From positions 124,001-188,000 of the forward strand of contig CAWFGC010000011.1 of NCBI GenBank assembly GCA_963815185.1: 64,000 nucleotides of DNA, written 5' to 3'. Of the stretch, positions 19,993 through 30,700 are shown one piece after another; within the stretch, counting starts at the first letter, position 1, and each line of letters starts with the position of its first letter. Both the position numbers and the translations under genes were made by a program. Under the pieces are notes generated by a model. The model had not been told where the DNA came from. It did no database searches and worked only from the letters and a program-made list of their open reading frames with translations. The DNA comes from SHZL01 sp963815185 (lineage in GTDB: Bacteria > Pseudomonadota > Gammaproteobacteria > Xanthomonadales > SZUA-36).

Positions 19993-20248
19993 AAACCCGC
20001 ATTTGGTTTGACCACGAATTCCAGCGAGCTTGTCTGCACGTATTGCCAGTACTGCTTATCAAGGCGCCGTCCCGGAACAAGGGGTCCGCTTTCAGGACAC
20101 GCCGTAAACCCATCCCTGGGGGCTCTTCTTGAAACATCCTGTTTCAAAAGGTCCTGAAAGCGGACCCCTTGCTCCAGACCGGCTTGTGCCACTTTTTGCG
20201 TCGAAGGCACATGTGATACAAGCTCGCTGGAATTCGTAACGCGGGTTT
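19993..20248. repeat. Family 1 inverted repeat, copy A (nested palindrome)
   Basis: The whole 256-base gap between the convergent pgeF and threonine aldolase genes can fold on itself. From outside in: AAACCCGC with GCGGGTTT (19993-20000 and 20241-20248); a perfect 20-bp pair ACGAATTCCAGCGAGCTTGT (20014-20033) with its complement (20218-20237); a perfect 21-bp pair starting CAAGGGGTCC (20078-20098) with 20151-20171; and the small hairpin GAAAC-ATCCT-GTTTC. The inner part matches copy B at 38003-38125 when read on the minus strand. It could act as a bidirectional terminator, an mRNA 3' protector or a REP-type element; function is not shown. Confidence 0.9.
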
Positions 20249-21294
20249 CAGGTTCGGGAGGTCAATCTGCCCAATTCCTGACACAACCTGGTGGTGTCGG
20301 CGGCGGGGGTATCGTGCGAAAAAACGAATCGCGCCAGTTGCTCCTGGCCGGGCCAGGTCAGGAACTGGATACCCGCTTCAGCCAGGGCTTTGAAACCGGG
20401 CTCGGTCCAGCGCACGAAAATTTCATTGGCGTCCGCATCGAATGCAAGTTCGGCCTCGGGATGTTCGCGCACGGCTTCGGCAAAACGGGCAGCCTGCCGG
20501 TTGGCGTGGCGGGCAAGTTCGAGCCAGAGGTCATTGTCGAGATAAGCCAGCAACTGGGCCGAGACGAAACGCATCTTGCTCAGCAAATGCCCTGAACGTT
20601 TGCGCAGGCGTTCAGCGCGCTCACGCAGGTCCGATTCACCAAATATCAACAATGCCTCGGCGCCCAGGCAACCGTTCTTGCTGGCCCCAAACGACAACAA
20701 CTTGATACCAGCCTGCCAACTGACGGACGCCGGTGAACAGTCCAGCGCTGCAATGGCGTTGGCGAAGCGGGCGCCGTCCATATGCGCCGTCATTCCGAAC
20801 TCCGCCGCTGCTGCGCACAAAACTGCAATTTCATCGGCCTGATAGACCGTACCGGCTTCGGTGCTTTGAGTCAGACTGAGGGCACTGGGGATATAGCTGT
20901 GCACGCCATGCCCCAGGTCTCTGCGGATGGCCGCTGTGAGTTGTTCGCTGCCCAATTTGCCATTGTCTCCCTGTACCGGAACCAGGCGCAGACCATTGCC
21001 GAAGAACTCCGGCGCCCCGCATTCATCCTGCATAATGTGTGCGCCCTCATGACAATACACCGATCCCCAGGGAAGCGTGATACTGGCCAGGGCAATGCTG
21101 TTGGCTGCCGTACCCGTGCTGAGGGGAATGACGGTGGTGCGGGTGCCGAACAGGTCAGAAAAGGCAGCGTCCAGCCGATTGCTCCAGGCATCTTCTGCAT
21201 AGGACCAGGCCGTGCCCTGGTTGGCCTCCACCAACGCGTCGAGAATTTGCCGGGCTGCGGGAGATTCGTTATCGCTTCTGAAATTCAGGTCCAT
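20248..21294 (-). CDS. Low-specificity L-threonine aldolase (PLP enzyme)
   Basis: The 348-residue fold-type I PLP enzyme of the beta-eliminating lyase/threonine aldolase family is predicted to cleave L-threonine or allo-threonine to glycine and acetaldehyde. Seen are the N-terminal FRSDNESPAARQIL, the PLP-contacting HEGAHIMQDECGAPEF, the aspartate motif AHMDGARFANA and the Schiff-base lysine in LSFGASKNGCLGAEA near residue 210. Length is normal for the bacterial ltaE-like group. The stop codon touches the right end of the family 1 repeat. No neighbour points to a pathway. Confidence 0.88.
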   Translation of the reverse strand: MDLNFRSDNESPAARQILDALVEANQGTAWSYAEDAWSNRLDAAFSDLFGTRTTVIPLSTGTAANSIALASITLPWGSVYCHEGAHIMQDECGAPEFFGNGLRLVPVQGDNGKLGSEQLTAAIRRDLGHGVHSYIPSALSLTQSTEAGTVYQADEIAVLCAAAAEFGMTAHMDGARFANAIAALDCSPASVSWQAGIKLLSFGASKNGCLGAEALLIFGESDLRERAERLRKRSGHLLSKMRFVSAQLLAYLDNDLWLELARHANRQAARFAEAVREHPEAELAFDADANEIFVRWTEPGFKALAEAGIQFLTWPGQEQLARFVFSHDTPAADTTRLCQELGRLTSRT

Positions 21295-21334
21295 GGGGCC
21301 TCAACCGGTGGTAATGAAAAGGGAATTATAGGTA

Positions 21335-21502
21335 CTAGTGGCCTGTAACAGCCAATACAGAAGTGCCTTGCGAACCGGGACGACCGATTGCTGTGTCGCT
21401 CGCCTTGCGAATATGCGAGAGCTATTCGACGCGGCTCGCTTCGTGCACTCGGCTCGTCCGGGCTCGCCTTTCACTCCCGTATTGGCTGTTACAGGCCACT
21501 AG
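21335..21502. repeat. Family 2 element with 24-bp terminal inverted repeats, copy 1
   Basis: A perfect 24-bp inverted pair (21335-21358 and 21479-21502, starting CTAGTGGCCTGTAACAG) bounds a 168-bp segment with no convincing gene. Its ends match the short palindrome at 35236-35287 (TAGTGGCCTGTATCA). The form recalls a small non-autonomous mobile element, but I see no clear target duplication and no transposase. The gap 21295-21588 holds nothing else that I recognise apart from the hrpA start region. Confidence 0.85.
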
Positions 21503-21588
21503 AGCCTTCTCTGTCCGTAAGACCTTTAGCCGGAAGGAGCGCGCCAACTCTGGCGGCCTCCGCCGGCCGCTGGGATAATGCGCCCGCA

Positions 21589-24500
21589 ATGAAGCGATCC
21601 AGTATGCAGTCACGCGTCCAAAACATCGAAACGGCACTCGATCACATTACTGTGTCCGATGCCGCCTGGTGCAGGCGGCAGATGCAGATTGTTGATCGCC
21701 GGCGGCCTGACAATAAAGCCAATGGCCCGCTTCTGGACCGCGTACAAGCCCGCGTCGACCAGTCCTTGCAACGGGTGGCAATGCGGCGGGAGATGGCGCC
21801 CAGGCCATCCTTTGACCCTGCGCTGCCAATCACTGCCTGCCGGGAAGAAATTCTGCGGCTGCTTCAGGATCACCAGGTCGTGGTCATTGCCGGCGAGACC
21901 GGTTCGGGCAAGACCACCCAGCTTCCCAAGTTCTGCCTGCAGGCCGGACGCGGCCTGCGTGGGCAAATCGGCTGCACCCAGCCGCGCCGTATTGCGGCCA
22001 GTGCGATGGCGCAACGTGTGGCGGAAGAACTGCAGTCTGAATTGGGTGGCGCTGTCGGTTACCAAGTGCGATTTCGTGACCGGACCAGCCCGGAGGCGTT
22101 CATCAAGTTCATGACGGACGGCATCCTGCTGGCCGAAATCGCTCACGATCCCGAACTCGTCGCCTACGACACCATCATCATCGATGAAGCCCATGAGCGC
22201 AGCCTGAACATCGATTTTCTGCTCGGCTACCTGAAAACCCTGCTACCGCGCCGCCCGGACCTCAGACTGCTGATTACTTCCGCCACCATCGACACAGAAA
22301 AGTTCTCACGGCATTTCGCTCATGCGCCAGTGCTGCAGATTTCCGGACGCGGCTACCCGGTGGATATCGTCTATTTGCCATTTGATGCGAGAGAAGAGGC
22401 TGCAGATCGGCTCGATCGGGACTTGTACCAGGGTATCGCCGATGCCGTACGCCGGCTCGACAAACTGCATACGCACGCTGACATTCTGGTATTCCTGTCG
22501 GGCGAGCGGGAAATTCGCGAAGCGGGTGATTTTTTGGTGCGGCAGCGTTTTGCCCATACCGAAATCCTGCCGCTGTACGCGCGGCTGTCAACGTCCGAAC
22601 AACAACGGGTTTTTCATCCCGGGCCGGCACGCCGCATCATACTTAGCACCAACGTGGCGGAAACCTCGCTCACGGTTCCGCGTATCCGTTGCGTGATCGA
22701 CAGCGGCCTGGTCAGGATCAGCCGCTATGCTCACCGCAGCCGTATCCAGCGTTTGCCCATTGAGCCCGTTTCCCAGGCCAGCGCCAATCAGCGCAGCGGC
22801 CGCTGTGGCCGCCTCGCCGCGGGAACTTGCGTGCGCCTGTACAGCGAAGAGGATTATCTCGGCCGCGCAGCATTTACCGAACCGGAAATTCTGCGCACCT
22901 CATTGGGTTCGGTCATTCTGCGCATGCTGGTGATGGAACTGGGCGCCGTGGAAGATTTTCCCTTTATTGACCCGCCGGCCCCGCGCATGGTCAATGATGC
23001 GTACAAGCTGCTGTTGGAGTTGGGAGCCATCGACGGCAACCGCCAACCTTCTGTTATGGGCCGGCAACTGGATGCCTGGCCGCTGGACGTTCGCCTGGGG
23101 CGGATGCTCGTCGAGGGAAACCGCCTCGGCTGTCTGGAAGACATGCTGGTCCTGACTGCGGCGCTGAGCATTCAGGATCCACGCGAACGTCCGTTGGACG
23201 CGCAACAGGCTGCGGACGAGGCCCACCAACGCTTCGGTGAGGAAAAAAGTGACTTTTCCGGTTTGCTCAGGCTCTGGTCCTATTTGCGGCTGCAGCGGCG
23301 CACGCTGTCGGCTAACCAGTTTCGCAAATTGTGCAGGCGTGAATTTCTCAACTGGCAGCGGGTGCTGGAATGGTTCGACCTCTACCAGCAGTTGCGAGAC
23401 CAGGCGCGGGAATCCGGCCTGCCTTTGTCCGGCAAGCATGGCGATTACGCGCAAGTGCATCAGGCCCTGCTTTCCGGACTGCTTGGCCACATCGGGCTCA
23501 AACATCCGGAGGATAGCAGTTACCAGGGTGCGCGTTCCCATGCGTTTCACATCTTTCCGGGGTCCGGCCTGTTCGGGCGTGCACCGAAATGGATCATGTC
23601 CGCTGAGATCGTGGAAACCACTCGCGCCTGGGGTCGCGTCAATGCCGAGATCCAGCCCGAATGGATCGAGCGCCAGGGGGCACACCTGCTCAAGAGGCAC
23701 TATTCTGATCCACACTGGTCCAGGCGGCGCGGTGCGGTGTTGGCCTGGGAACAGGTAAGCCTTTTCGGGCTGGTCATTGTCGAGCGCCGGCGTATTCAAT
23801 ACGCCCGTATCGACCCGGTCGAGTCACGGCGAATATTCATTCTCTCTGCCCTGGTTCGCGGTGAGCTCGATACCCGCGCCGCCTTCATGGCGCACAACGA
23901 AAACCTTCGCGCGGAGGTGGAACTGCTGGAGCACAAGCGCCGCAAGCGTGATGTGCTTGCGGACGAACAGTCCCAGTTCGAATTTTTTGATGCCTGTGTG
24001 CCGGATAATGTTTGCGCCGCAAGCTCTTTTGAAAAATGGCTGGCACGATTGGGCGCCCAGGGCCGGCATCAGTTGTATCTTCGCCACGACGTGCTGATGC
24101 GCGAAGACGCGGTTACCGCACCGGCAGAACTGTATCCTGATGTGTTGGAAGCCAATGGCAATGGGCTGCCCTTGAGCTACCATTTCGAACCGGGCCATGC
24201 GGCCGACGGTGTCACGGTTCATGTGCCGTTGGAATTGCTCAACACACTGGATGCGGGACAGCTACAGTGGCTGGTTCCCGGCCTGCTGCGGGACAAGTTG
24301 ATTGCTTTGATTCGCGGGCTGCCCAAGCCGCTGCGGCGGGTGATGACGCCGGTGCCCGTTTTTGCCGACGCCTTGCAGGCCGCTCTGGAATCCAGCCGGG
24401 ACCAGGAACTGCTGACTGCCTGTGCAGCCGAACTGAGCCGGATGACCGGCATGAGCCTGCGCGTCACGGACATGGACGAAGCTGCCCTGCCGGCGCATTT

Positions 24501-25491
24501 GCGGATGCGCATAGTTGTGACCGATGGCGATGGCAAGGAAGTTGCGCAGGGCAGGGACCTGGCGGAATTACAGCAGCAACTGGGCGCTGCAGCGCAACGC
24601 CGGTTCATGGATCGCCAGGGCGCAAAATTCAGCCTTGACGGCGCCGTCAAATGGGAATTCGGCACGCTGGATGAACAAATCGTCACGCGGCAGGGTGTGA
24701 CGGCCTGGCCGGCGCTGACGGACCAGCAAACGGCTGTCGGATTGCGCTTGTTCGATACCCAGCAGGAAGCGGCTCTGGCCCACACGGATGGTGTCCTGCG
24801 CTTACTGTTCCTGACGCTGGCCGACAAGATTTCTTTCCTGCGCAAACATCCCGGATTGTCCCCTGCAAGCCGGTTGGCATGGGCGCCGGTGGGCCCCGTT
24901 GAGACATTGATCGCGGATCTGATACAGAGCAGTTTGCGCCATGCCGCCGGTGACGTGACGAAGATCCGCGATCAACGGGCGTTTGAGCAGTTGGGTGAAC
25001 GGGTTCGCGGCCAGTTGGGGTTGGAGTGCCGGCGGCAAGCGGACTTGCTTAATGAATGGCTGCCCGGTTTCCACCGCATCAGCAAAGGCGTGCACGGTGA
25101 CATGGCGGTGCGTTTCCCGGAAGCGGTGACAGATGTGGGTACACAGCTCGAGGACCTGGTTTACGAAGGTTTCCTCTGCGATCTTGCCGTCGAAAGACTG
25201 CAGCACTATCCGCGTTACTTTGCAGCCATTGAAGAACGCCTGACTTCGTTGGCGGACAATCCGCCCCGCGACCGGCAGCGCCTGTCCCTGCTGCTGCCCT
25301 GGTGGAAACGCTATCTGGAAAAGCTGGAAGAAAAGGGGGCCGTGTACAATACCACCCTGGACGAATACCGCTGGCTGGTCGAAGAGTACCGCGTGTCGCT
25401 GTTTGCCCAAAGCCTGGGCACGGGCGTGAAAGTATCCGCCAAACGGCTGTCAGAGGCGTGGCAGAATGTACTGACCACTGGTGGTACCTGA
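21589..25491 (+). CDS. hrpA: ATP-dependent RNA helicase HrpA (DEAH box)
   Basis: HrpA is a large DEAH-box helicase that rescues stalled ribosomes and processes some mRNAs in bacteria. Counted from the ATG at 21589 the protein is about 1300 residues, matching the family. It shows Walker A (GETGSGKTTQLPKF), the DEAH box (IIIDEAHERSLNIDFLLG), SATIDTEKF, STNVAETSLTVP and QRSGRCGR, then the ratchet/OB and long C-terminal DUF3418 regions. The open frame extends upstream to 21388, but those 67 residues read through the right arm of the family 2 repeat and look non-coding, so I reject the longer start. An ATG at 21604 is a further option. The frame is intact. Confidence 0.95.
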   Translation: MKRSSMQSRVQNIETALDHITVSDAAWCRRQMQIVDRRRPDNKANGPLLDRVQARVDQSLQRVAMRREMAPRPSFDPALPITACREEILRLLQDHQVVVIAGETGSGKTTQLPKFCLQAGRGLRGQIGCTQPRRIAASAMAQRVAEELQSELGGAVGYQVRFRDRTSPEAFIKFMTDGILLAEIAHDPELVAYDTIIIDEAHERSLNIDFLLGYLKTLLPRRPDLRLLITSATIDTEKFSRHFAHAPVLQISGRGYPVDIVYLPFDAREEAADRLDRDLYQGIADAVRRLDKLHTHADILVFLSGEREIREAGDFLVRQRFAHTEILPLYARLSTSEQQRVFHPGPARRIILSTNVAETSLTVPRIRCVIDSGLVRISRYAHRSRIQRLPIEPVSQASANQRSGRCGRLAAGTCVRLYSEEDYLGRAAFTEPEILRTSLGSVILRMLVMELGAVEDFPFIDPPAPRMVNDAYKLLLELGAIDGNRQPSVMGRQLDAWPLDVRLGRMLVEGNRLGCLEDMLVLTAALSIQDPRERPLDAQQAADEAHQRFGEEKSDFSGLLRLWSYLRLQRRTLSANQFRKLCRREFLNWQRVLEWFDLYQQLRDQARESGLPLSGKHGDYAQVHQALLSGLLGHIGLKHPEDSSYQGARSHAFHIFPGSGLFGRAPKWIMSAEIVETTRAWGRVNAEIQPEWIERQGAHLLKRHYSDPHWSRRRGAVLAWEQVSLFGLVIVERRRIQYARIDPVESRRIFILSALVRGELDTRAAFMAHNENLRAEVELLEHKRRKRDVLADEQSQFEFFDACVPDNVCAASSFEKWLARLGAQGRHQLYLRHDVLMREDAVTAPAELYPDVLEANGNGLPLSYHFEPGHAADGVTVHVPLELLNTLDAGQLQWLVPGLLRDKLIALIRGLPKPLRRVMTPVPVFADALQAALESSRDQELLTACAAELSRMTGMSLRVTDMDEAALPAHLRMRIVVTDGDGKEVAQGRDLAELQQQLGAAAQRRFMDRQGAKFSLDGAVKWEFGTLDEQIVTRQGVTAWPALTDQQTAVGLRLFDTQQEAALAHTDGVLRLLFLTLADKISFLRKHPGLSPASRLAWAPVGPVETLIADLIQSSLRHAAGDVTKIRDQRAFEQLGERVRGQLGLECRRQADLLNEWLPGFHRISKGVHGDMAVRFPEAVTDVGTQLEDLVYEGFLCDLAVERLQHYPRYFAAIEERLTSLADNPPRDRQRLSLLLPWWKRYLEKLEEKGAVYNTTLDEYRWLVEEYRVSLFAQSLGTGVKVSAKRLSEAWQNVLTTGGT

Positions 25492-25512
25492 GCTGAAGGT
25501 GCTACCGAATCC

Positions 25513-27723
25513 ATGGACACCAGTTCACTTACTGCAATCGATCCGGCTCAAACACTGGATGAGTGGCTGCAAAGTTACCGGGGATCTGTGGGCCCGGCGG
25601 CCGAATCCTGTGTTGAGCTTGCGCAAAGACTGCAACAGCCAGGGACCCTGACGCGCAATGGCCGCGAACGACTGCTGGAGCTGTTGACCATTTTGCAGAC
25701 CCTGTTGCCCGATCCCACGACCGTTAGCTGCGCCATGATCCTGGCTGCGGAGCAGTCCGGCAGCGGCCTGACGAAACTACCGTCAGGTATCGCCCCGGCC
25801 ACAGCGCGGCAGGTGGAAGAACTGCACAAACTGAGAAACTTTGCGGCCGGGCAGAATCTCGGTGTCACGGAACGCAGCGCCGAGGGATTACGCCGTTTGC
25901 TGCTGGCGCTGGTGAAGGATGTCCGCGTGGTATTGATTGACCTGGCCTGGCAGCTCGTTCTTTTGCGTCATGCCGCAGCGGACAGCGAGGCGGCGCGGGC
26001 TCTGGCCAGGGAAACGGCCCTGATCCACGCCCCACTGGCCAACCGCCTGGGTATCTGGCAGTTGAAGTGGGAATTGGAGGACCTGTCTTTCCGCTTGCTG
26101 CAGCCCGAACAGTATCAGCGCATCGCTGAACTGGTGGCAGAACGGCGCACCGAACGTGAACAATTCATCTCCACGTTTATGAGCCGGCTGGCCGAAGCCC
26201 TCAAGGAAGCCGGGATCCCGGCCAACATCACCGGGCGTCCCAAGCATATCTACAGCATTTGGAGAAAAATGCAGCGCAAGGGCGTTGATTTCAACCAGCT
26301 ATTCGATGTGCGGGCGGTTCGCGTCCTGGTTGAAGACATACCGGCTTGCTATAACGTTTTGGGACTGGTGCATTCCCTTTGGCAGCCGATTCCGGGTGAG
26401 TTCGATGACTACATCACCACGCCCAAGGGAAACAACTACCAGTCCCTGCACACCGCGGTTGCCGATGCCGAAGGCCGGGTCCTGGAAGTGCAGATTCGCA
26501 CGCGCCAGATGCATGAGCACGCGGAATTGGGCGTGGCGGCCCACTGGCGCTACAAGGAAGGGGGTCCGCGCGACCCGGCATTCGAAAAAAAGATCGCAGT
26601 CATGCGGACTTTGCTCGAGGCCGGTGAGGAAGAACTCGACGATGAAAGTCTGTTGGAGAGCTTTCGTTCGGCCACCAGCGAGGAACGCGTTTACGTACTC
26701 ACACCGCGTGGCCAGGTGATCGATCTGGCAGCCGGAGCGACGGTGCTGGATTTTGCCTACCAGGTGCATACCGAAATCGGTCATCGTTGCCGTGGCGCGA
26801 AAGTCAACGGCCGCATCGTGCCGCTGACGCACAAAGTGACAACCGGTGACCGCGTGGAAATCCTGACGGCGAAGCAGCCTGGCCCCAGCCGTGACTGGCT
26901 GAATCCGCGACAGGGTTACATTCATGGCGCCAGGGCCCGCGGCAAAGTGCGCCAGTGGTTCAAGAAAGAGAGCCACGATGACAACCTGCGGGCGGGCAAA
27001 GAGGCCATTGAAGCCGAGATTCGACGCATGGGTCTGCAGTCAGCGGAATTGGCGCCCCATCTTCCTGCCGTGATCAAGCGCTTCGGTCTGGGTACCGCCG
27101 ATGACCTCTATGTTGCCGTCGGCAGCGGCGATCTCACCGCCAGCCAGACCGTCAGTGGGCTGGCGCGCCTGCGGGCCGAGCAGACAGCACCACAGGCCGG
27201 AGATCTGCTGACCAAAACGCCGGTGCGGCAGCGCAGTCAGGCGCCTCGTGGCCCCGACGATGTGACGATTGAAGGTGTTGGTAACCTGATGACCACGATT
27301 GCAAAATGCTGCCAGCCCGTTCCCGGTGACCAGGTAGTGGGTTATATCACCCGCGGCCGCGGCGTCACCATCCATCGCGAAGACTGCCGTCAGATTCTGC
27401 GCTGGCGGCGGGAGAACAGTCCGCGCTTGTTGCAGGTGCATTGGGGTGACAAACCACAGACTACTTATGCGGCGCAGATCTGGGTACGGGCCTTCCATCG
27501 TCGTGATCTGATTAAAGACGTATCCAATATTCTGGCAGCTTCAGACGCCATGGTTACCGACATCAACAGCCGCATGGATGATTCGAGCGACGAGGTGACC
27601 ATTCGCTTGCATGTACAGGTGCGGGATTATGAACAGCTCAGCGAACTGCTGGGCCGCCTGGGTAGTGTCCCCAATGTACTGGAAGCCAGGCGTTTGCAGC
27701 CTGGAAGTCCGCAAGATACCTGA
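25513..27723 (+). CDS. relA: (p)ppGpp synthetase RelA
   Basis: The 736-residue ribosome-associated alarmone synthetase responds to amino acid starvation. Domain order is as in RelA/SpoT: an N-terminal pseudo-hydrolase region (about 30-190), the synthetase domain (GRPKHIYSIWRKMQRKG to HAELGVAAHWRYKEG, about 235-360), TGS (VYVLTPRGQVIDLAAGATVL, about 395-455), a zinc-finger/CC region (AKCCQPVPGDQVVGYITRGR) and a C-terminal ACT domain. The hydrolase HD pair and HDVVED-like motif are absent from the N-terminal domain, so this is the monofunctional RelA type, not SpoT. It follows hrpA by 21 bases on the same strand. Confidence 0.95.
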   Translation: MDTSSLTAIDPAQTLDEWLQSYRGSVGPAAESCVELAQRLQQPGTLTRNGRERLLELLTILQTLLPDPTTVSCAMILAAEQSGSGLTKLPSGIAPATARQVEELHKLRNFAAGQNLGVTERSAEGLRRLLLALVKDVRVVLIDLAWQLVLLRHAAADSEAARALARETALIHAPLANRLGIWQLKWELEDLSFRLLQPEQYQRIAELVAERRTEREQFISTFMSRLAEALKEAGIPANITGRPKHIYSIWRKMQRKGVDFNQLFDVRAVRVLVEDIPACYNVLGLVHSLWQPIPGEFDDYITTPKGNNYQSLHTAVADAEGRVLEVQIRTRQMHEHAELGVAAHWRYKEGGPRDPAFEKKIAVMRTLLEAGEEELDDESLLESFRSATSEERVYVLTPRGQVIDLAAGATVLDFAYQVHTEIGHRCRGAKVNGRIVPLTHKVTTGDRVEILTAKQPGPSRDWLNPRQGYIHGARARGKVRQWFKKESHDDNLRAGKEAIEAEIRRMGLQSAELAPHLPAVIKRFGLGTADDLYVAVGSGDLTASQTVSGLARLRAEQTAPQAGDLLTKTPVRQRSQAPRGPDDVTIEGVGNLMTTIAKCCQPVPGDQVVGYITRGRGVTIHREDCRQILRWRRENSPRLLQVHWGDKPQTTYAAQIWVRAFHRRDLIKDVSNILAASDAMVTDINSRMDDSSDEVTIRLHVQVRDYEQLSELLGRLGSVPNVLEARRLQPGSPQDT

Positions 27724-27738
27724 CTCCGGTAATTCTGC

Positions 27739-30700
27739 TCAGGATTGTTTCAGGGAATCCAATAATGTCTTGAGGCTGTCACGCGCACAGTCCAGGGAAA
27801 AATGGCGCCGGACATTTTCCTGGCCTGCCTCGGAAAGCCGGTTCCACAAGGCTTCGTCCCGGTACAGGCGGACGACCGCGGCGGCGAAGTCCCGGGCTGT
27901 ATCGGCGATCAGCACATCCCGGCCATTTTGCGCAAACAGCCCCTCAACCGCCATCGGTTGTGGCCACCACCGGTTGTCCGCGGCTCATGCTCAGGTTGAC
28001 CTTGCCTTTGACTCCGGCGCCGTAACGCAGCGGCGCAACAGCCAGGCGGCAACCATCGAGCCATGGTTCCAGGTCCTTGACGAAACCATGAAATTCAACG
28101 CCGTCGCCATGCAATGAACGCACTTTCTCTGGCGCTTTGCTGCCAATCAGGTGAAAACGCATATCCGGAATTTCCTGGCGGATCAGCGGCCAGATACTGT
28201 CCACGAACCACCGCGCGGCATCGATATTGGGCGGATGCTGATAGCCGCCGACAAAAAGAATGTCTTTGCGCGCGTCAAACGGGGCGCGTCTGGGCGGCAC
28301 CTGGTGGATATTGGACAGCACGTGAACCCGCGCTTGCGGTGCGTCTTCTGCCAACACGGTCTGTTCCACCGGGCTGACCACCAGCGTGGCTGCAGCCTGC
28401 CGGATCACGGCCAGCTCCGAGCGTCGCGTCTGCGCGGCAGCACGCTTCAGAGGCAGACTGTCTTCCAGCGCCGCCAGGCGCTGTTCGCGCAGGTAGTGCA
28501 GATCGACCGTATCGAAAATAAGCCTGGCCTGTGGACAGTAACGCTGTATCAGGGAAAGATAATTTGCCGCCACATAATGGCGGCTGATCATGATGAAATC
28601 AAAATCTCCTCCCCGGTTGCGGAAAAAGTCTTGCAGTGATGCGATCCACGGGTTGTACAGCACCTCGACACCGGATTTCTGCAGCTCGCTGGAGTAATCT
28701 CCGGCGTAGCCGCGGTTGTCGGCAAAGAAGCTGACGCCATAGCCCAGTTGCTGGAAACAGTCGAACAGGTACCGCAGTCTCAGACTGCCGGAATCCTGGT
28801 CAGGCTCAGGTGTGTAGGCGTCAATGACCAGCACCCGGCCGCGCAGGCGATGGTCGCGCGCCCGTCTGATCGCTGCATGGTCATCCGGGTTGGTAATGCG
28901 CTCCGGATAGTCGGTCAGTCGATCGTGCCAGCGCTCGAGGAATTTCTTGCGGTTGATTTCCTGGAAGCGCTTGGTGCCACTGCCGATGTCGGTTCCGCCG
29001 GTGATGCCTTCATGGTGGATAATGGTTGCGGCTGCCTGTAGCCGGACCTTCAGACCTGCCTCACGCACCCTGAACGCCAGATCCGTATCCTCGTAATAGG
29101 CCGGGGCATAGCGTTGATCGAAGCCGCCCAGTTGGCGGAACAGGCCGGCGGGCAGCATCATGCAGGCGCCGGAGCAATAGTCGGCTTCGCGGGTATACCC
29201 ATACTCCGGCCGGTCCGGCCTGGTCGCCACGGCCATAGTTCCAGCCGCTGCCGTCCCGGAACACGATGCCGCCGGCTTCCTGCAGCCGCCCGTCGGGATA
29301 GACCAGCCGGGCGCCGGCCAGGCCGGTGTCGGGGAATCGCTCAAACGTCTCCAGCAGCGCATCCAGCCAGCCGTCCAGCACCTGCGTATCGTTATTGAGC
29401 AGAACGATGTACGCGCCTTTGGCAGCTTCCGCACCGCGGTTACAGCTGCCCACGAAACCGATATTCTGCGGGTTGCGAATAAACTCCAGGCCTTCGATAT
29501 TGCGCCAGCCGTTGGGCAGTTTCGTCCTGCGAATGATCGTCTACGACGATGACCTCGAAATCGCGCGTCGTTCCGGGCTTGCACAATGGAACGCAGGCAG
29601 GCGGCGGTATACTCCCACTGGTTGTAGACCGGAATGATGATAGAAACCACCGGCTTGGCCGCGCGGGGTAGACTTGGCGGCGGCTCCGGATCTCCAATGG
29701 GCCTGTTGTCCTGGCCTGGCGCCGCTGTGGGTGCGAAACCCAGCTGCGGGGATTGTTGCAGCCGCAGCAGGGCGCCATGAAGCCCCTGCGTACTCATGCG
29801 TGCGAACGGCTTGCGAAATCAGCAGCGGCCAGCGAGCGGGATTCCAGATCCGGGCCTGTGCCAGATTGGTCATTATCCTGCGGCTTGCCCGCAGGGGCCG
29901 CGTGATCCGCCAGGACGAGCTCTGTAACACTGTCTGGTGCGTGGCCTGAAGATCCTGCAACATCTCCCGGGTTTGGCCATGGGCTCCCTGTTCTTCAAGC
30001 AGGGACTTTTCCAGGCTGCTAACCCACTGCCGTCGCTGTTCCTGTTCTTCGCTCAGCGCCTGTTCCAGGCTGCTAACCCAGCGCTGCCGCTGTTCCTGTT
30101 CCTCACTCAGTGCCTGCTGGCGGTCCTCGGCCCACTCGGTGCGGCGCTCGATTTCAGCCTGCAATTCCTCTACCTGCTGCCGGCTTTCCCGCTGTGCCGC
30201 GCGCAGTCTGGCGTTCTGTTCAGCCAGTGCGGCCTGCTGCAGTTCGGCCAGTCCCGGGATCTCCGCTCAGATCGGGCTCAAACCACTCGGCGGCACAGAG
30301 GTTGCGGTAATGCTGCACCATGTCCGCGGCGCTGAAGTGTTCGATGCTGCGCAGGTTGGACCGGACGCTGTCCAGCAGACTTCTGTCTGCCGCAATGTTG
30401 CTTACCATGCGGACCAGTGCATCCACTTTGGGGTCGATCAACCATCCGTCCCGGCCGTCATGTATACGCTCGGACAGGCTGCCGACCCGGGTTGCAATCA
30501 CCGGAATACCCAATTGCTGCATTTCGGAGAGCGTATAGCTGAACGTCTCGGGCACGACCGAGAGCAGTGCGGCGGCATCGGCACCAATCGTCCGCATCAG
30601 CCGCGGCAGATCTTTGCGCTCATATTGCAGGATGACGTTGACGCCCGCTTGGCCGAAGAATTCCTCGCCGTGCTTGCCGGCACCCAGCAGGTAGACCTGC

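Noticed and set aside
21388..21588. Upstream extension of hrpA by 67 codons
   Set aside because: The extension reads through the inner part and right arm of the family 2 element and gives no conserved sequence; the ATG at 21589 fits the family length.
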